64,000 nt of DNA, from NCBI GenBank assembly GCA_036186865.1, contig AP025062.1, positions 26,723,437 through 26,787,436 of the forward strand. Direction: 5' to 3'. The stretch comes from Eustoma russellianum. Its lineage: Eukaryota > Streptophyta > Magnoliopsida > Gentianales > Gentianaceae. Below are positions 21,291 to 32,575 of this stretch, in pieces (the first letter of the stretch is position 1; every line of letters begins with the position of its first letter). Below the pieces are notes generated by a model, which saw only the letters and a program-made list of their open reading frames with translations, had not been told where the DNA came from and ran no database searches. The translations under genes and the position numbers were made by a program.

Positions 21291-24146
21291 AGGATGGAGG
21301 CACTCTATGAGCAACAGTCAACTCCAGAGAATAGAGTGCAATATCAACATATGAAAGCAGAATATCTCAAGGCTTCCAAGTATGAACTATTATTTTGGGA
21401 ACAAAAAGCAAGATGCAAATGGATTACACATGGAGATGCCAATACAGCTTATTTTCATAATCTTGTTAAAGACAAACACCATCGACAATCCATTCAACAA
21501 ATAAAGACTGCTAATGGAGATTTATGTCAAACACAAGAAACCATCAAAACTGAAGCAGTATCATTTTATTCACAATTGTTCAAGGCAGGCACAGTTGATG
21601 ATCTGTCTGACATATTGCGACATATCCCACAAGTGGTCGATCAAGATATGAACACTTCATTACTGCAATTGCCTACACTGGAGGAAGTTAAATTGGCGGT
21701 TTGGTCTCTTGATCCTCATAGTGCAGCTGGTCCGGATGACTATAATGGTTATTTTTTTCGACTTTGTTGGGCTGTAATTTCTTCTGATGTCCATGAAGCA
21801 ATCCAGGAGTTTTTCATGGGATTTCGTATCCCAAAAGCCATGGGAAGTACACTTATAACACTTATACCAAAGACCCAATCTCCTACTACATTTGCGGACT
21901 TTCGCCCTATCTCCTTATCAAATTTTATGTCAAAAATTGGAACATGCATTATTACTACCAGACTTTCGGATATGTTGCCGCAAATTATTTCAGATCAACA
22001 GGCTGGGTTCATGAAAGGACGGGATATTACAGAACATGTTTTGATTGCGCAGGAAATGGTGCATATGTTAGACAAGAAGATACGTGGACATAATCTTATG
22101 CTTAAACTGGACATGATGAAGGCTTTTGATAGAGTGGATTGGACATTTTTGCATGCTTTGCTTCACAAGCTAGGCTTTTCCACACAATTTATTCAGCTTA
22201 TATTTCATCACTTGGAAAGCACTTATTTATCAATCATCATCAATGGGAAGCCATGTGGATTTTTCAAGCCCACAAGAGGTGTTAAGCAAGGTGATCCACT
22301 ATCACCAATATTATTCATCTTGTCTTCATAAGCATTTTCGCGTGTACTCAATGCGTTGATAGCGAACGGCACACTACAACCATTTTCAGCTAGTAGAGTG
22401 AGACCCATTATTTCACATCTTGCATTTGCGGATGATCTCTTAGTCTTCCTCAATGGGGCAGCTCATAACCTACAACAATTTAAAAAGTTCTTGGATACAT
22501 ACCAGACAGCTTCGGGACAATGTGTTAACCTTAGTAAAAGTTGGTTTATATCATCTTCACATGCTACATCCCATCAAATACAAGTCATGGAGCGTCACCT
22601 GCAAATATCAGCTACCAAATTGCCAATGAAATATTTGGGAGTCTCTCTCACACAGGGCTGTCTTAGGCCAATACATTGCATGGAATTGATTGCACAACTG
22701 GACCGCAGGTTATTGGCTTGGCAAAACAGTCACCTTTCTACAGCGGGCAGAATCATCTTAATCAAACATGTCTTAAGTGCCATTCCAGTACAAATAATAG
22801 TTGCACACCTACTTCCGAAAAGTATTATGCGTGCTATCTGGCAAAGGCTATGTAATTTTCTGTGGGCTGGGCATGGAAATACTCAAAAGCATCATTGGGT
22901 GCGTTGGGAACATTTTTTAAGACCTAAGGAGGAGGGAGGATTAGGATTACGCAGGTTGGATATACTACACAAGGCATACTCAAGTCGCTTGTGGTGGTCA
23001 TATCATTTACAGCATAGCCTTTGGTCTCACTTTATGAAATCGAAATATGGGCAACGGCAACAATTTCAACCGCGTGTAACTGACACAAGAACTTGGAAGC
23101 GAATTTGTAATATACATGAATTCTGCTCCTCACATGTGACAGGCCCGGCACATTCATACATATGGACATTGGAGGCACATGGTAACTTCACAATTTGTTC
23201 AGCTTATAATATATTGAGGACTCCAGGAGTTAAAATTTTTTCAAATAGATTCATTTGGCATAGACATCAACAGCCTATTATCCAAGTCATGCTATGGAAA
23301 TTATACCATCGAGCTTTACCTATTGAGGATAATCTGAAAAAATTATTAACGTATCTTCCAACCTGCTGCCCATTCTGTCGATTGGCTTCTGCAACACAGC
23401 AGCACATCTTCTTTCAGTGCTCTATCATTCAGAATATTTGGACTTATTATGCGGCGGTATTAGACGGCCCCCATCCAACAAATTGTACCTTGTACCAATA
23501 TCTAATGTTATGGTGGACATCAACAACTAAGAAATCGTTTCGAGGTATCTTACGCATTATCTTTCCAGTAATCATGATATCGAATGTATGGAAGGCATAC
23601 TCTGCTGCAATATTTGGGGATGAAGGTTATACATCTTTTCAACTACATGATCGAATAAGACAGCATATATATATATGGAGTAGTGCACAACATGGCAAAA
23701 AGTACGCCAACAATGATCCAGAATTATTTGCAGCTGGCTTGACTCCCAAGCTTAAACTTTATCGTCCGCAAATTGTAAGATGGCAGACGCCTCCATCTGG
23801 GAGACTCAAGCTCAATGTTGATGCAGCCCACGGTTCATTTTCTGCCTCTGGAGGGGCAATACTGCGAGACGCAAGTGGCAATTTAAAAGTAGCCATTGTA
23901 TTCTACCTACCTATATCCACACCATTCCAAGCGGAGCTTCAGGCTTCTCAACTTGCACTCATATATTTTCTGCAACAGTATAGAAATATAGATATGGAGG
24001 GAGATTCTCAAGGAGTGATTCAGCATTTACAGTCTGTAGCATGTCCTACCATATTTCGAGATTTAATCACCGCAGGAAATGTTTCCATTGCATATATTCC
24101 ACGTCAAGCAAACATGGTGGCACATCATTTGGCCCAACATGGATAA
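21291..24146 (+). pseudogene. LINE ORF2: reverse transcriptase, zinc finger and RNase H (no endonuclease)
   Basis: Begins in the linker before RT (RMEALYEQQ, then KWITHGDANTAYFHN). RT motifs: SAAGPDDYNGYFF, LITLIPK, FRPISLSNF, QAGFMKGRDI, LMLKLDMMKAFDRVDW (first catalytic Asp) and RGVKQGDPLSP. After a TAA at 22329-22331 (Glu position) come HLAFADDLLVF (catalytic FADD, about 22421-22432) and KYLGVSL. The zinc-finger part reads CCPFCRLASATQQHIFFQC (about 23359-23420). A type I RNase H (RVT_3) closes the protein: LKLNVDAAHGSFSASGGAI, FQAELQA, EGDSQGVIQ. Only one nonsense codon lies in this stretch, so the copy is only moderately decayed. Confidence 0.88.
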
Positions 24147-25055
24147 TTACATCAACAATTTCATCAATTCTGTACGACGTCATCATTGCCGCCTCTAGCT
24201 AAAGGAGCTTTCATTATGGATGTCTCAACTCCTTATCTCCGCCTTTAACATGCGAATATTACGCCACCTTCATCATATTGAATGCCTGTGTCAACCGTGG
24301 ACACAGGCATTGAGGGTAATATTGTTCTTAAACTGTACCTTGCTTTTGTTAAATCATGAGAAACTATATGCACTGCCCGTATCTAAGGATGCGGGCAGAA
24401 CGGGTATTACTGCTGCACACACTGATTGTACCATGATGCTTTTTTCCTTTCCTATCATCCATAATTCTGTTTGCTAATTCACTTTCCATTTTCTCTTATC
24501 CACGATGGCCGCACCATGGTGTCCTTTGGCGAGCATTCTCATGTGTGCTAAAGGCTTGGAAGATGACAACCTTATTCATTTGATTGGCGATTCATTGTCA
24601 CGTGAGAGAACACTCAAGACAACTGGAATTCTTACATGCAGGAAGGATACCTACCAAGACTGCTTCTCATTGTCAACAAAACAAAACAAGTGGGATTATA
24701 CTATCAGGTTGCATTGCTGTGGACGACAAGTTTTATGGACGATATGCATTAGCAGCTTCACATCTCTTAACTTGTAGATGGACGTTTGGTCCTTCAATTC
24801 CTCATAAACATCAGCTAGAGACGCATCCCAATCATATAAATATGCACGCTTTTTCCTTCGCCAATGTTTTATCCACAAAGGTGGTTTTACTTGACAAGAT
24901 TTTAATGCGACATATCATATATGATTGGAGAATACAGATTATTATGGCCTTATACTTTCATTTTGCATACGCTGACAGTCTATTGTAATCTGTACTATGG
25001 TATTCCTCCGCCATAAGTGAGGGTTTAAATTAATAAACGTACTGTTGCTTTAAAA
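24147..25055 (+). other. LINE 3' untranslated region and A-tail
   Basis: About 900 bp after ORF2 with no domain; the short ORFs here have none either. It ends gtactgttgctttaaaaaaaa just before the second target duplication. Confidence 0.75.
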
Positions 25056-25074
25056 AAAACATGCCATTATCGAT
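25056..25074 (+). repeat. LINE target-site duplication, right copy
   Basis: Second copy of the duplication described for 19695-19713; the first a's belong partly to the A-tail. Confidence 0.93.
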
Positions 25075-26555
25075 ATAACTATCACCGGCTCTTTGAATAG
25101 ATTTCCGATGCATATAAGCTAGTAACACTCATAGTTAAGAATAATCTCTATGCATGCCTTCCTAGATATTTTTTCCATTATTATTTTCTTGAGGATCATT
25201 AAATATTGTATGCAAAGGAAACTTTCAAGTGTAATTTTAATTGGCTTTTTTCTATGAACAACATGTGATTGATCTCTTTGAGAAGAACGGTTTTCATGGA
25301 AGCAATCTAAGTGATGCACGATACATCTCGTTTCATAAGCCATCTTTTGAGAGGATGACGCATGCATTATTTTACCCACCCCTTCTCACAAATATTATTA
25401 TATGTGATCAAACGCGTTGTTTAAAAAAATCATCAAAAATCAATCTGACAACATACTTTATGAATTTTATTTATAATCTGGTCTTAAATGACACGATAAT
25501 CTTTTCTTTTTAACAAAAAGAATGTACTAGAATACTTTGATAATTTGGTGTTAAAGGATATTTTCTCCATTCCAAAAATATTAGTGCACATAGTTAAACA
25601 CGTAGTTGGTCAAGCACTATTGAAAATTAAATTCTCAAAGTATTTATACATTATTTATTAGAATTTAGTTCTAAATAATGTGACAACTATTTTGAAAACA
25701 ATTATGTTAATTACTTTCAAAATTCCATCTCAACTGGCTAGATATTTGTTTAATCAGATGTGACAATATTTTTGGGACATGAAAGAGTAGTTCTTAAACT
25801 GCATGTTAGATTACCTACGTCAATACCTTTCTAGAAACAAACTATTTTCTTATTTAATTTTCTGACATCACAAGGAGTAATTCCTTTGCTTAGATACTTC
25901 TTTGGGACATAGCATAAGGCCTCTTATCACTTTCCATCGTTTTCTTGAGGCAATCAAATCAAACTTTCAATCCAATTCGCCGAGTAGCACTACAAATTAG
26001 TACCTTTAAGGCTCGTCTGACGATCAAAGGGCAGAATTAGTGTACCTAATATACGATAAGTGACGTTTGGTTAATGACGTATTGCTTCAATATAATAGTT
26101 GTAAAAGAGTTTAAAATGACCTTGATTTGGTAGTTTTTGTCACATAGTTTATGTATCATCCCCCTCTTACTAGTAAAAATACATGATGGGTGTTTTTATC
26201 GATGGATACATTGATGTGTTTGTGGCTCAACATGATTATATCAAATCAAGGTATAAGTTATTTTTAATGCTCTAGACTAGCTTGTCACTATCATCTGAGA
26301 CAAACGAGCCTTTCGTTCTTTTGTTATTGTTATCTCCTGGTCATGAAAATTATAAGCCTCAATGAGTCATTTTCTGTTGTGTCATCTAACGTGTTTTAAA
26401 GTGACATGCATTAAATATAAAATATTACATGGTACACATGTATCAATCTTCCAAACATCTATACGCACATATAGAGAAGTCTTTCATTAAAATGCATGAA
26501 AGAGATTTTAAGAAACGCGACGGATTCTACTTAAAAGAAAAATTAGATAAATCAA
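25075..26555. other. AT-rich spacer, no gene
   Basis: I see no ORF with a recognisable domain. The only structured part is the MITE-like segment at 25561-25787. Confidence 0.55.
25561..25787. mobile_element. Stowaway-like MITE
   Basis: Imperfect inverted repeats of about 40 bp: left ttttctccattccaaaaata, right (reverse complement) ctctttcatgtcccaaaaa, both continuing to a shared gttaaaca/gattaaaca stretch. TA dinucleotides flank both ends (25559-25560, 25788-25789). Length 227 bp, AT-rich and non-coding. The TIR resembles the Tc1/mariner Stowaway consensus (ctccctccgtcccaaaa). Confidence 0.5.
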
Positions 26556-27190
26556 TGTAATGTTGGAGAAAATGGGAAGAAATTGAAATTGGGCCGAGTT
26601 GCAAATTGTGGTTAGCAACGTGCTTTGAGCTAATATTATGATTAGTGTTACTAGTGATAAGTGAAAACTAATGAGTCCTTAGTTATCTACGCGACGAGTA
26701 GATAATTGTATACTTTTGAATCAATCGATTCCGATACCGGGTGAATGAAAAATTAATGCTCAAAATATAAAAGAAAGTCAGCTCAGTTCGGCCCGTACCT
26801 AATGGGCTCAGGTAGCGGAGTGAGCTGCGTACCTAATGTGCTCAAGTAGCAGACTTTGAGCTGATTGACTCAGGTTGCGAACTGGGCTACAGGCCGGGCT
26901 GTGGGCTGTAGCACCGGGTCGGATCTTATCAGCCAGAGAGGAGTTTGTTTCCGTTCAAACTCTCCAGGTTGTTAACATTAGGCTAAGGTTAAATTTTGAA
27001 AAGTTTAACTTTAACTGGCCGAGATGATTTGAATTGGTTATAATCTAACGGCTCAGATTGAACACTTAGTTGATCTGACGGCTGAAGATAGACCTGGTGC
27101 AGTTATCTAATCCAATGGTTTTGGTCGAGCTGGTATCAGATCCTATGGCTGAGATTGGACTGACGGTAACAGACTGACCTTAGAATTTCC

Positions 27191-27200
27191 CTATAAATAG
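27191..27200 (+). promoter_or_regulatory. TATA box of Copia-3 5' LTR
   Basis: ctataaatag, conserved in the 3' LTR at about 33220-33229. About 630 bp of U3 lies upstream. Transcription should start about 30 bp downstream, near tcactcacatagaaatcc. Confidence 0.7.
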
Positions 27201-27540
27201 TGGTTTATCTGACCTCTGTGGTCACTCACATAGAAATCCAAATTTCTTGTCCTCTTCCTGCAATCTCCTTCTGCATACTCACTCCCTCATACACATTTTT
27301 GCATCAGTATACTGAGAAGTTCAGGACATCTAAACAGGTTTGTAGAGTTTAACCCTGCAGTGCCGCTCGTCTGAACTGACCTCCGTTGTATCCTAAGGGA
27401 CGATTGCTCCTCTGGTTGGGCACAATATACCATAGCAATACGTCGTAAGGACAGAGTCCTGGACTCACCTCGGATCTCTGCTCAGTAGAGCTGTGAAGGT
27501 TATTGCCGAGCTGAGCTCAGCTGACCGTGGGATAGCGCAG

Positions 27541-27720
27541 CACTGTTGTTATACAGTGTTGCTATGCTGAGCTCTGCTATTGTGCTGAGAACGTTAATGT
27601 TCTGCAGCGTTGTCTTGCTAAGCTCTACTTTGTGCTGAGCTCTGTTGTTTGGTTAAGGACATTCATTGTTATACAGCACTGCTATGCTAAGCTCTGCTTG
27701 GCTGAAACGGCTGAGAGCAT
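27541..27720 (+). repeat. imperfect repeats inside Copia-3 LTR
   Basis: Three diverged units of about 55-68 bp built on gttatacag..ttgctatgctgagctctgct / cagcgttgtcttgctaagctct / cagcactgctatgctaagctct. The counterpart in the 3' LTR is at about 33550-33740. Confidence 0.6.
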
Positions 27721-28102
27721 AACCGACGTTTGTTGTGCTGAGGTGCCGTGGTTGGCAGGTCGGTGATCAGCCCAGAACACAAACACAATTCCGCTAACTG
27801 GATTGGTCTGATATGTATGATCAGTCTGACTTTAGTTCAGCTTGTTCGGAAGGCTGATAGTACAGAACTACTATTCTAAAGCGCTGTTAAGTTCAGGTTG
27901 GTAGGTCGGCTGACTGTTCCGGATGCAAACTCAATTGCGCTATCTGAACTGTCAGGACTCTGCATATCAGTCTAGCCTACCATGAGCTCGGCAGGTCAGC
28001 CATTATTATATAGAAGTCAATTTTGTCTGACTTGAATTATTTCCAACAATTCTTAGGACGTATTCGTTTTGATTCTGTGGTGATTCCAGTTTGTTTTTGA
28101 TC

Positions 28103-28862
28103 ATGACAGAGACTAAATAGAGAATGCTAGCTCTAGCTCGGTTTAAAGCGCAGACGTGCAATCCTCTGCTCCAATGGCACAAAATGCTGGGGTGCCAAAG
28201 CATGTTCCTGCACAGGGTCCCACAGTGGCCCTAGTGAAGAAAGCTTAGAAGTTAAGTGGGAGCTTCTTCAAGCATTGGCAGCAGAAAATGTTGTTCTTCT
28301 TCACTGCCATGGGGTTGGCTTCTTTCCTGACCGAGGACCCACCTGTGGGGGGTCCTGAGGAGGACCAAACCCAAAATATGGAGCACAAACTCTTTGTTGA
28401 GGCATGGAACTTCAGGGTGCTTGGACAACTCCTTGTACAGTTTGTACTGCACGTACAAAACTGCAAAGTCTTGGTGGCAGGCTTTGGAAAAGAAATACCG
28501 TACGAGAGATACCAGCACTAAAAAATTTATTGTTAGCAAATCCCTGGATTTCAAAATGTCTGACTCTCGAACTGTTGTTTCTCAAGTTGAGGAACTTCAG
28601 ACGTTAGTAGCTAAGATGGAAGAGGAGGGCATGTTGCTCAGTGAAACTTTCGTCGTGGCTGCAGTGATTGAGAAGCTACCTCTTTCGTGGAGAGAAATCA
28701 GAAACTATCTCAAGCACAAGAGAAAGGAAATGACATTGGAAGTTCTGATTATCTGACTCAGCATAGAGGAAGACAATCACAGATCTGAACAAAAGCCACA
28801 GTCAAGTGTTGGTCAGGCCAAGGCCTATGTTGTAGAGGCCATGAAAGAAAAGGCCAACTCGG
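28103..28862 (+). pseudogene. Copia-3 Gag pseudogene
   Basis: ATG at 28103 followed four codons later by a TAG. In shifting frames the UBN2-type Gag is clear: KLSGSFFKHWQQKMLFF, TAMGLASFLTEDPPV, then SLYSLYCTYKTAKSWWQALE, KFIVSKSLDFKM, VVSQVEELQTLV and VIEKLPLSWREIRNYLKHK. A deletion or frameshift near 28410 separates the two halves, and a TGA at 28754 ends the longest frame. Confidence 0.85.
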
Positions 28863-28863
28863 G

Positions 28864-30149
28864 GTGAACAAGAAAGGCAAGCAGATCACCAAGAAGTTCA
28901 CCGGAAAATGCTACAACTGTGGCATTCAGGGGCATGTCAGCAATGAGTGCGGGAAGCCCAAGAAGAAGCAGACCAAGGCAAAGGCCAACATAGTCGATGC
29001 CATGGATGATCTGAACCTCTGTGCGATGGTCTCAAAGTGCAATGCTATGGGGAACATGCGCGAATAGTGGCTTGATGCTAGCGCCACGAGACATGTCTAC
29101 GCCAGCAGAGAGATGTTCACGGAGTACTAGCCGAGGAACAATGAACAGCTTTACATGGGGAACTTGGCTCTTCGAAGATTAAAGGCGAGGGCAAAGTTGT
29201 TCTTAAGCTGACCTTGGAGAAGCATCCGACTCTGTAGAATGTGTTGCACGTCCCCGACATTTTGAAGAATTTAGTATCTGGATCTCTTATAGTCATGCAT
29301 AGCTTTAGACTAATGTTAGAGTCCAACAAAGTTATTCTTTCGAAAAATGGCATGTATTTGGGGAAGGGGTACTTGTCGAATAGGATGTTTAATTGAATGT
29401 CATTACTATTGTACCCAAAAGAGATTTGCCCACAGAGGCTAATAATAATACTCTCTTCTTCTTACATGCTTGAATTTTCTTGTTTATGGCATTTTCGTGT
29501 GGGACATGTGAATTATAAGTCAATAGAACGAATGGTTAGTCTTGATTTGTTGCCCAAATTAAATTTTGATAATGAGAAATGCTAAATATGTGTTCAAGAG
29601 AAGATGGCAAAGGCGTCATTTCCTTCAATAGAAAGGAACATTGAACCATTGAATTTAATTCATGCCGATGTGTGTGATTTAAAGTCTGTGCAAACGAGAG
29701 GTAGTAAAAAGTATTTTGTAACTTTTATCGACGATTGCACACGATACTGTTATGTGTATTTCCTAAGTAGCAAAGACGAGGCCCTTGATGCTTTCAAGGA
29801 CTATAAAAATGAAGTTGAGAATCAACTTAGCAAACGAATTAAAGCAATTCGTAGCGATAGAGGTGGAGAATATGATGCACCGTCTAATGAGTCCTGTTCA
29901 AGATATGGCATTATTCATCAAATAACTGCACCCTATTCACCTCAATCGAATGGTATTGTTGAACGCAAAAACCAAAGTCTAAAAGAAATGATGAATACTA
30001 TGTTGATAAGTTCGGACTTACCTCAAAACTTGTGGGGGGAAACCATTCTCTCAGCTAACGTTATTTCGAGTAGAATCATATCCAAGCAGATGGATGAAAC
30101 CCTATACGAGCTTTGGAAAAGCTGCAAGTCTAGCTACAAATACTTGTAA
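28864..30149 (+). pseudogene. Copia-3 zinc knuckle, protease and integrase pseudogene
   Basis: The Gag zinc knuckle CYNCGIQGHVSNEC is at 28909-28950. The protease core is degenerate (WLDASATRHVY near 29068, with D-S-G changed to D-A-S, and a stop just before it). Integrase: zinc-finger part CLWHFRVGHVNYKS, with the second half broken by a TAA at 29583. The catalytic core is one frame: D in LIHADVCDL (about 29662), D in IRSDRGGEYD (about 29857) and E in NGIVERKNQS (about 29960). All three catalytic residues remain in the ORF at 29604-30149. Confidence 0.87.
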
Positions 30150-30151
30150 GT

Positions 30152-32031
30152 GTGGGGTGTCTGGCTAAGGTTGTTGTACCTAAACCAAGACAAGTGAGAA
30201 TTGGGCCTAAAACGGTTGATTTCATATTCATCGGATATGTAACGAATAGTAGTGCATATCGTTTCTTGGTGCACAAATCAGATGTTCTTGACATACATGA
30301 AAACGTTGTCATAGAGTCAAGGAACACAGTGTTCTTTGAAGATGTCTTTCTAAGGAAAGACAAGAACAATGAATAAACAAGAGCTGGTAAGCGAGTGCGT
30401 GAGACAACTCCTCAAAGAGATGAGGAACTTCTTCAAAGCAAGTGTGCCAGAATACCAACTTCGTTTGGTCCAAATTTTCTAACCTATATGGTAGAAAATG
30501 AGCCAAGGAACTTTTCCGAGGCAATGTAAGCTCCAGAAGCTCCATTCTGGAAAGAGGCAATTAACAGTGAGATAAACTCGATTCTTCAAAATTACACTTG
30601 GAAGTTGGTTGATCTCCCACAGGAATAAACCACTCGGGTGCAAGTGAATTTTTCAGAAGAAATTGAAAGAAAATGGGTCTATCGAAAAATACAAAGCCAG
30701 GTTGGTAGCTAAAGGCTTTGACTTTTTTGACACCTACTTACCAGTAACTAGAATCACTTCTATAAAGATGGTAGTTGCTATTGCTGCAGTCTATAATTTG
30801 GAAATCCATCAGATAGATGTAAAGACTGCTTTTCTGAATGGTGAGTTAGGTGAAGAAATCTATATGAAACAACCCGAAGGGTTTGTGGTACCAGGGCAAG
30901 ATTCAAAAATCTGTAGATTCCTTAAGTCCCTGTACGGACTTAAGCAAGCACCTAAACAATGGCACTTGAAATTTGATCAATCTATGCTATCTAATAGTTT
31001 CAAGATCAATGAGTGTGACAAATGTGTCTACATCAAGAACACACATACTGCATATGTGATAGTATGTCTCTATGTAGACGACATGCTAATCATGGAAAGT
31101 ACTCATGACATCATCTTGAATACAAAGAAGATGTTAGCGAGGAACTTTGATATGAAGGATATGAGAGTTGCTAACGTTATTCTAGGAATTAAAATTTCTA
31201 GAATATTCGAGGGGCTTATGCTGTCAAAAACTTACTATATTGAATTTGTTTTAAAAAGTTCCAATATGCTTGATGTAAAACCAATAAAGACTCTACTTGA
31301 CTTAAGTACACACTTAAGGAAGAGCTGAGGCGAGCCATAGCTCAATTGGAGCACTCACAAGTAATCGGAAGTCTGATGTACATAACTAACTGTACAAGAC
31401 CAGACTTAGCGTGTTCAATAAACAAATTGAGTAGGTTTACCAGTAATCCAAGTGATGATCATTGGAATGCTCTGAATAGAGTAATGAGATACTTGAAGTA
31501 TACAATGAATCTTGTATTACATTACTCGAGGTATCCAGGAGTATTGGAAGGCTATTGTGATGCCAACTGGATATCTGACAGTAAAGACTCTAAATCCACG
31601 AGGGGATATTTATTCACTGTTGGTGGAGGTGTTGTGTAGCGGAAGTCTACGAAGGAAACGTGCATGGGTCGTTCCACTATGGAAGTTGAGTTTATAGTAC
31701 TTGATAAGGCCGGGGAAGAAGCTGAATGGCTTCGGAATTTCCTGGATGATGTGCGCTGCTGGCCTAAGCCAATTGCTCCTATCAGTATACACTGTGATAG
31801 TCAGTCAGCTACATGACGAGCACGAAGCAGCATCTATATGGTAAGTCTCGACACATGCATCGAAGACACAATACCATTAAACTGTTGATCTCTAATGGTG
31901 TGATTTCCATTGATTATATAAAATCAAAGGAGAATCTTGCGGATCCGCTTACAAAAGTCTTGCCTAGAGATTGTATGTCAATTTTGACAAACGGAATGAA
32001 ACTAAAACCTATAGAACATGAATCTTTGTAA
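30152..32031 (+). pseudogene. Copia-3 reverse transcriptase-RNase H pseudogene
   Basis: The integrase C-terminus (KTVDFIFIGYVTNSSAYRFLV) is in 30152-30376. RT: KYKARLVAKGF, FFDTYLPVTRITSI, DVKTAFLNGEL, SLYGLKQAPKQW and the catalytic YVDD (about 31074-31085) in the ORF 30663-31328. RNase H: YCDANWISDSKDSKSTRGY, a TAG at 31637, EVEFIVLDKAGEEAEW, then a frameshift and IKSKENLADPLTKVL to the stop at 32029. Several stops and frameshifts are present; the catalytic core of RT itself is intact. Confidence 0.87.
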
Positions 32032-32575
32032 CGGTAACCCAACCTTGTTGAGAGAGATCCCAGACTCTTAGTTTAATGGGACAACTAACTTATGGAGTTA
32101 AGTAAGCACTTATCCATTCTGTTAAATAAACAACCTGTGTGCAGAGGAATGAGGGTAAGCTGAGGCTCTTAATGGTTCCTATATCTTGATATATCAAGTG
32201 AGGTATGTCAAAATACTCTTGATAGGAAACACCTGTGTAAGTGTGAAGTGAGGCCGCTTCTGTGAGGATTTTGTAAGGCCAAAGTTCTCTAATACACTTT
32301 CTGAAACCGGGTGGTTCATGCCCAAAATGATTACAATCATGAGAACCAAAAAGGTGTTAAAGGAAATGTTGTGTGAGTACTATTTTCTAGGTTCACACTA
32401 AAGGCCGGTTAGTTCAAGACATTAAGTTCACTAATTAGCCGAGTGGATCCGATAGTATTTCACTAAGAAAGGTTCAAGGCCAAAAGCTACCTTATCTGAT
32501 GCAACATTTTCTTGTCTGACTTCTCGGTAGAGTCTGCATAAACACTCTACATTAATTCCCATTCATGTGGGGGAT
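32032..32575 (+). other. Copia-3 3' untranslated leader and polypurine tract
   Basis: About 540 bp between the pol stop and the 3' LTR with no gene. It ends in gtgggggat (32567-32575), the polypurine tract, immediately before TGTTGG. A long 3' UTR of this kind is usual in this copia group. Confidence 0.75.

Larger units (their letters stand above)
19714..25055 (+). mobile_element. L1-type LINE, 5'-complete with internal deletion
   Basis: A non-LTR retrotransposon of about 5.3 kb between perfect target duplications, ending in a short A-tail (aaaaaaaa near 25052). ORF1, the RT, zinc-finger and RNase H parts of ORF2, and a 3' UTR are present. The apurinic-type endonuclease that should begin ORF2 is missing. 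Length and a clean 5' TSD show it is not simply 5'-truncated. Confidence 0.92.
26561..28048 (+). repeat. Copia-3 5' LTR
   Basis: TGTTGGAGAAAA...TTCCAACA, 1488 bp. Contains a TATA box at 27191 and diverged internal repeats at 27541-27720. Preceded by the tgtaa duplication. Confidence 0.93.

Noticed and set aside
24220..24988. Short ORFs of 85-134 codons after LINE ORF2
   Set aside because: No recognisable domain and they lie between ORF2 and the A-tail, so this is 3' UTR.
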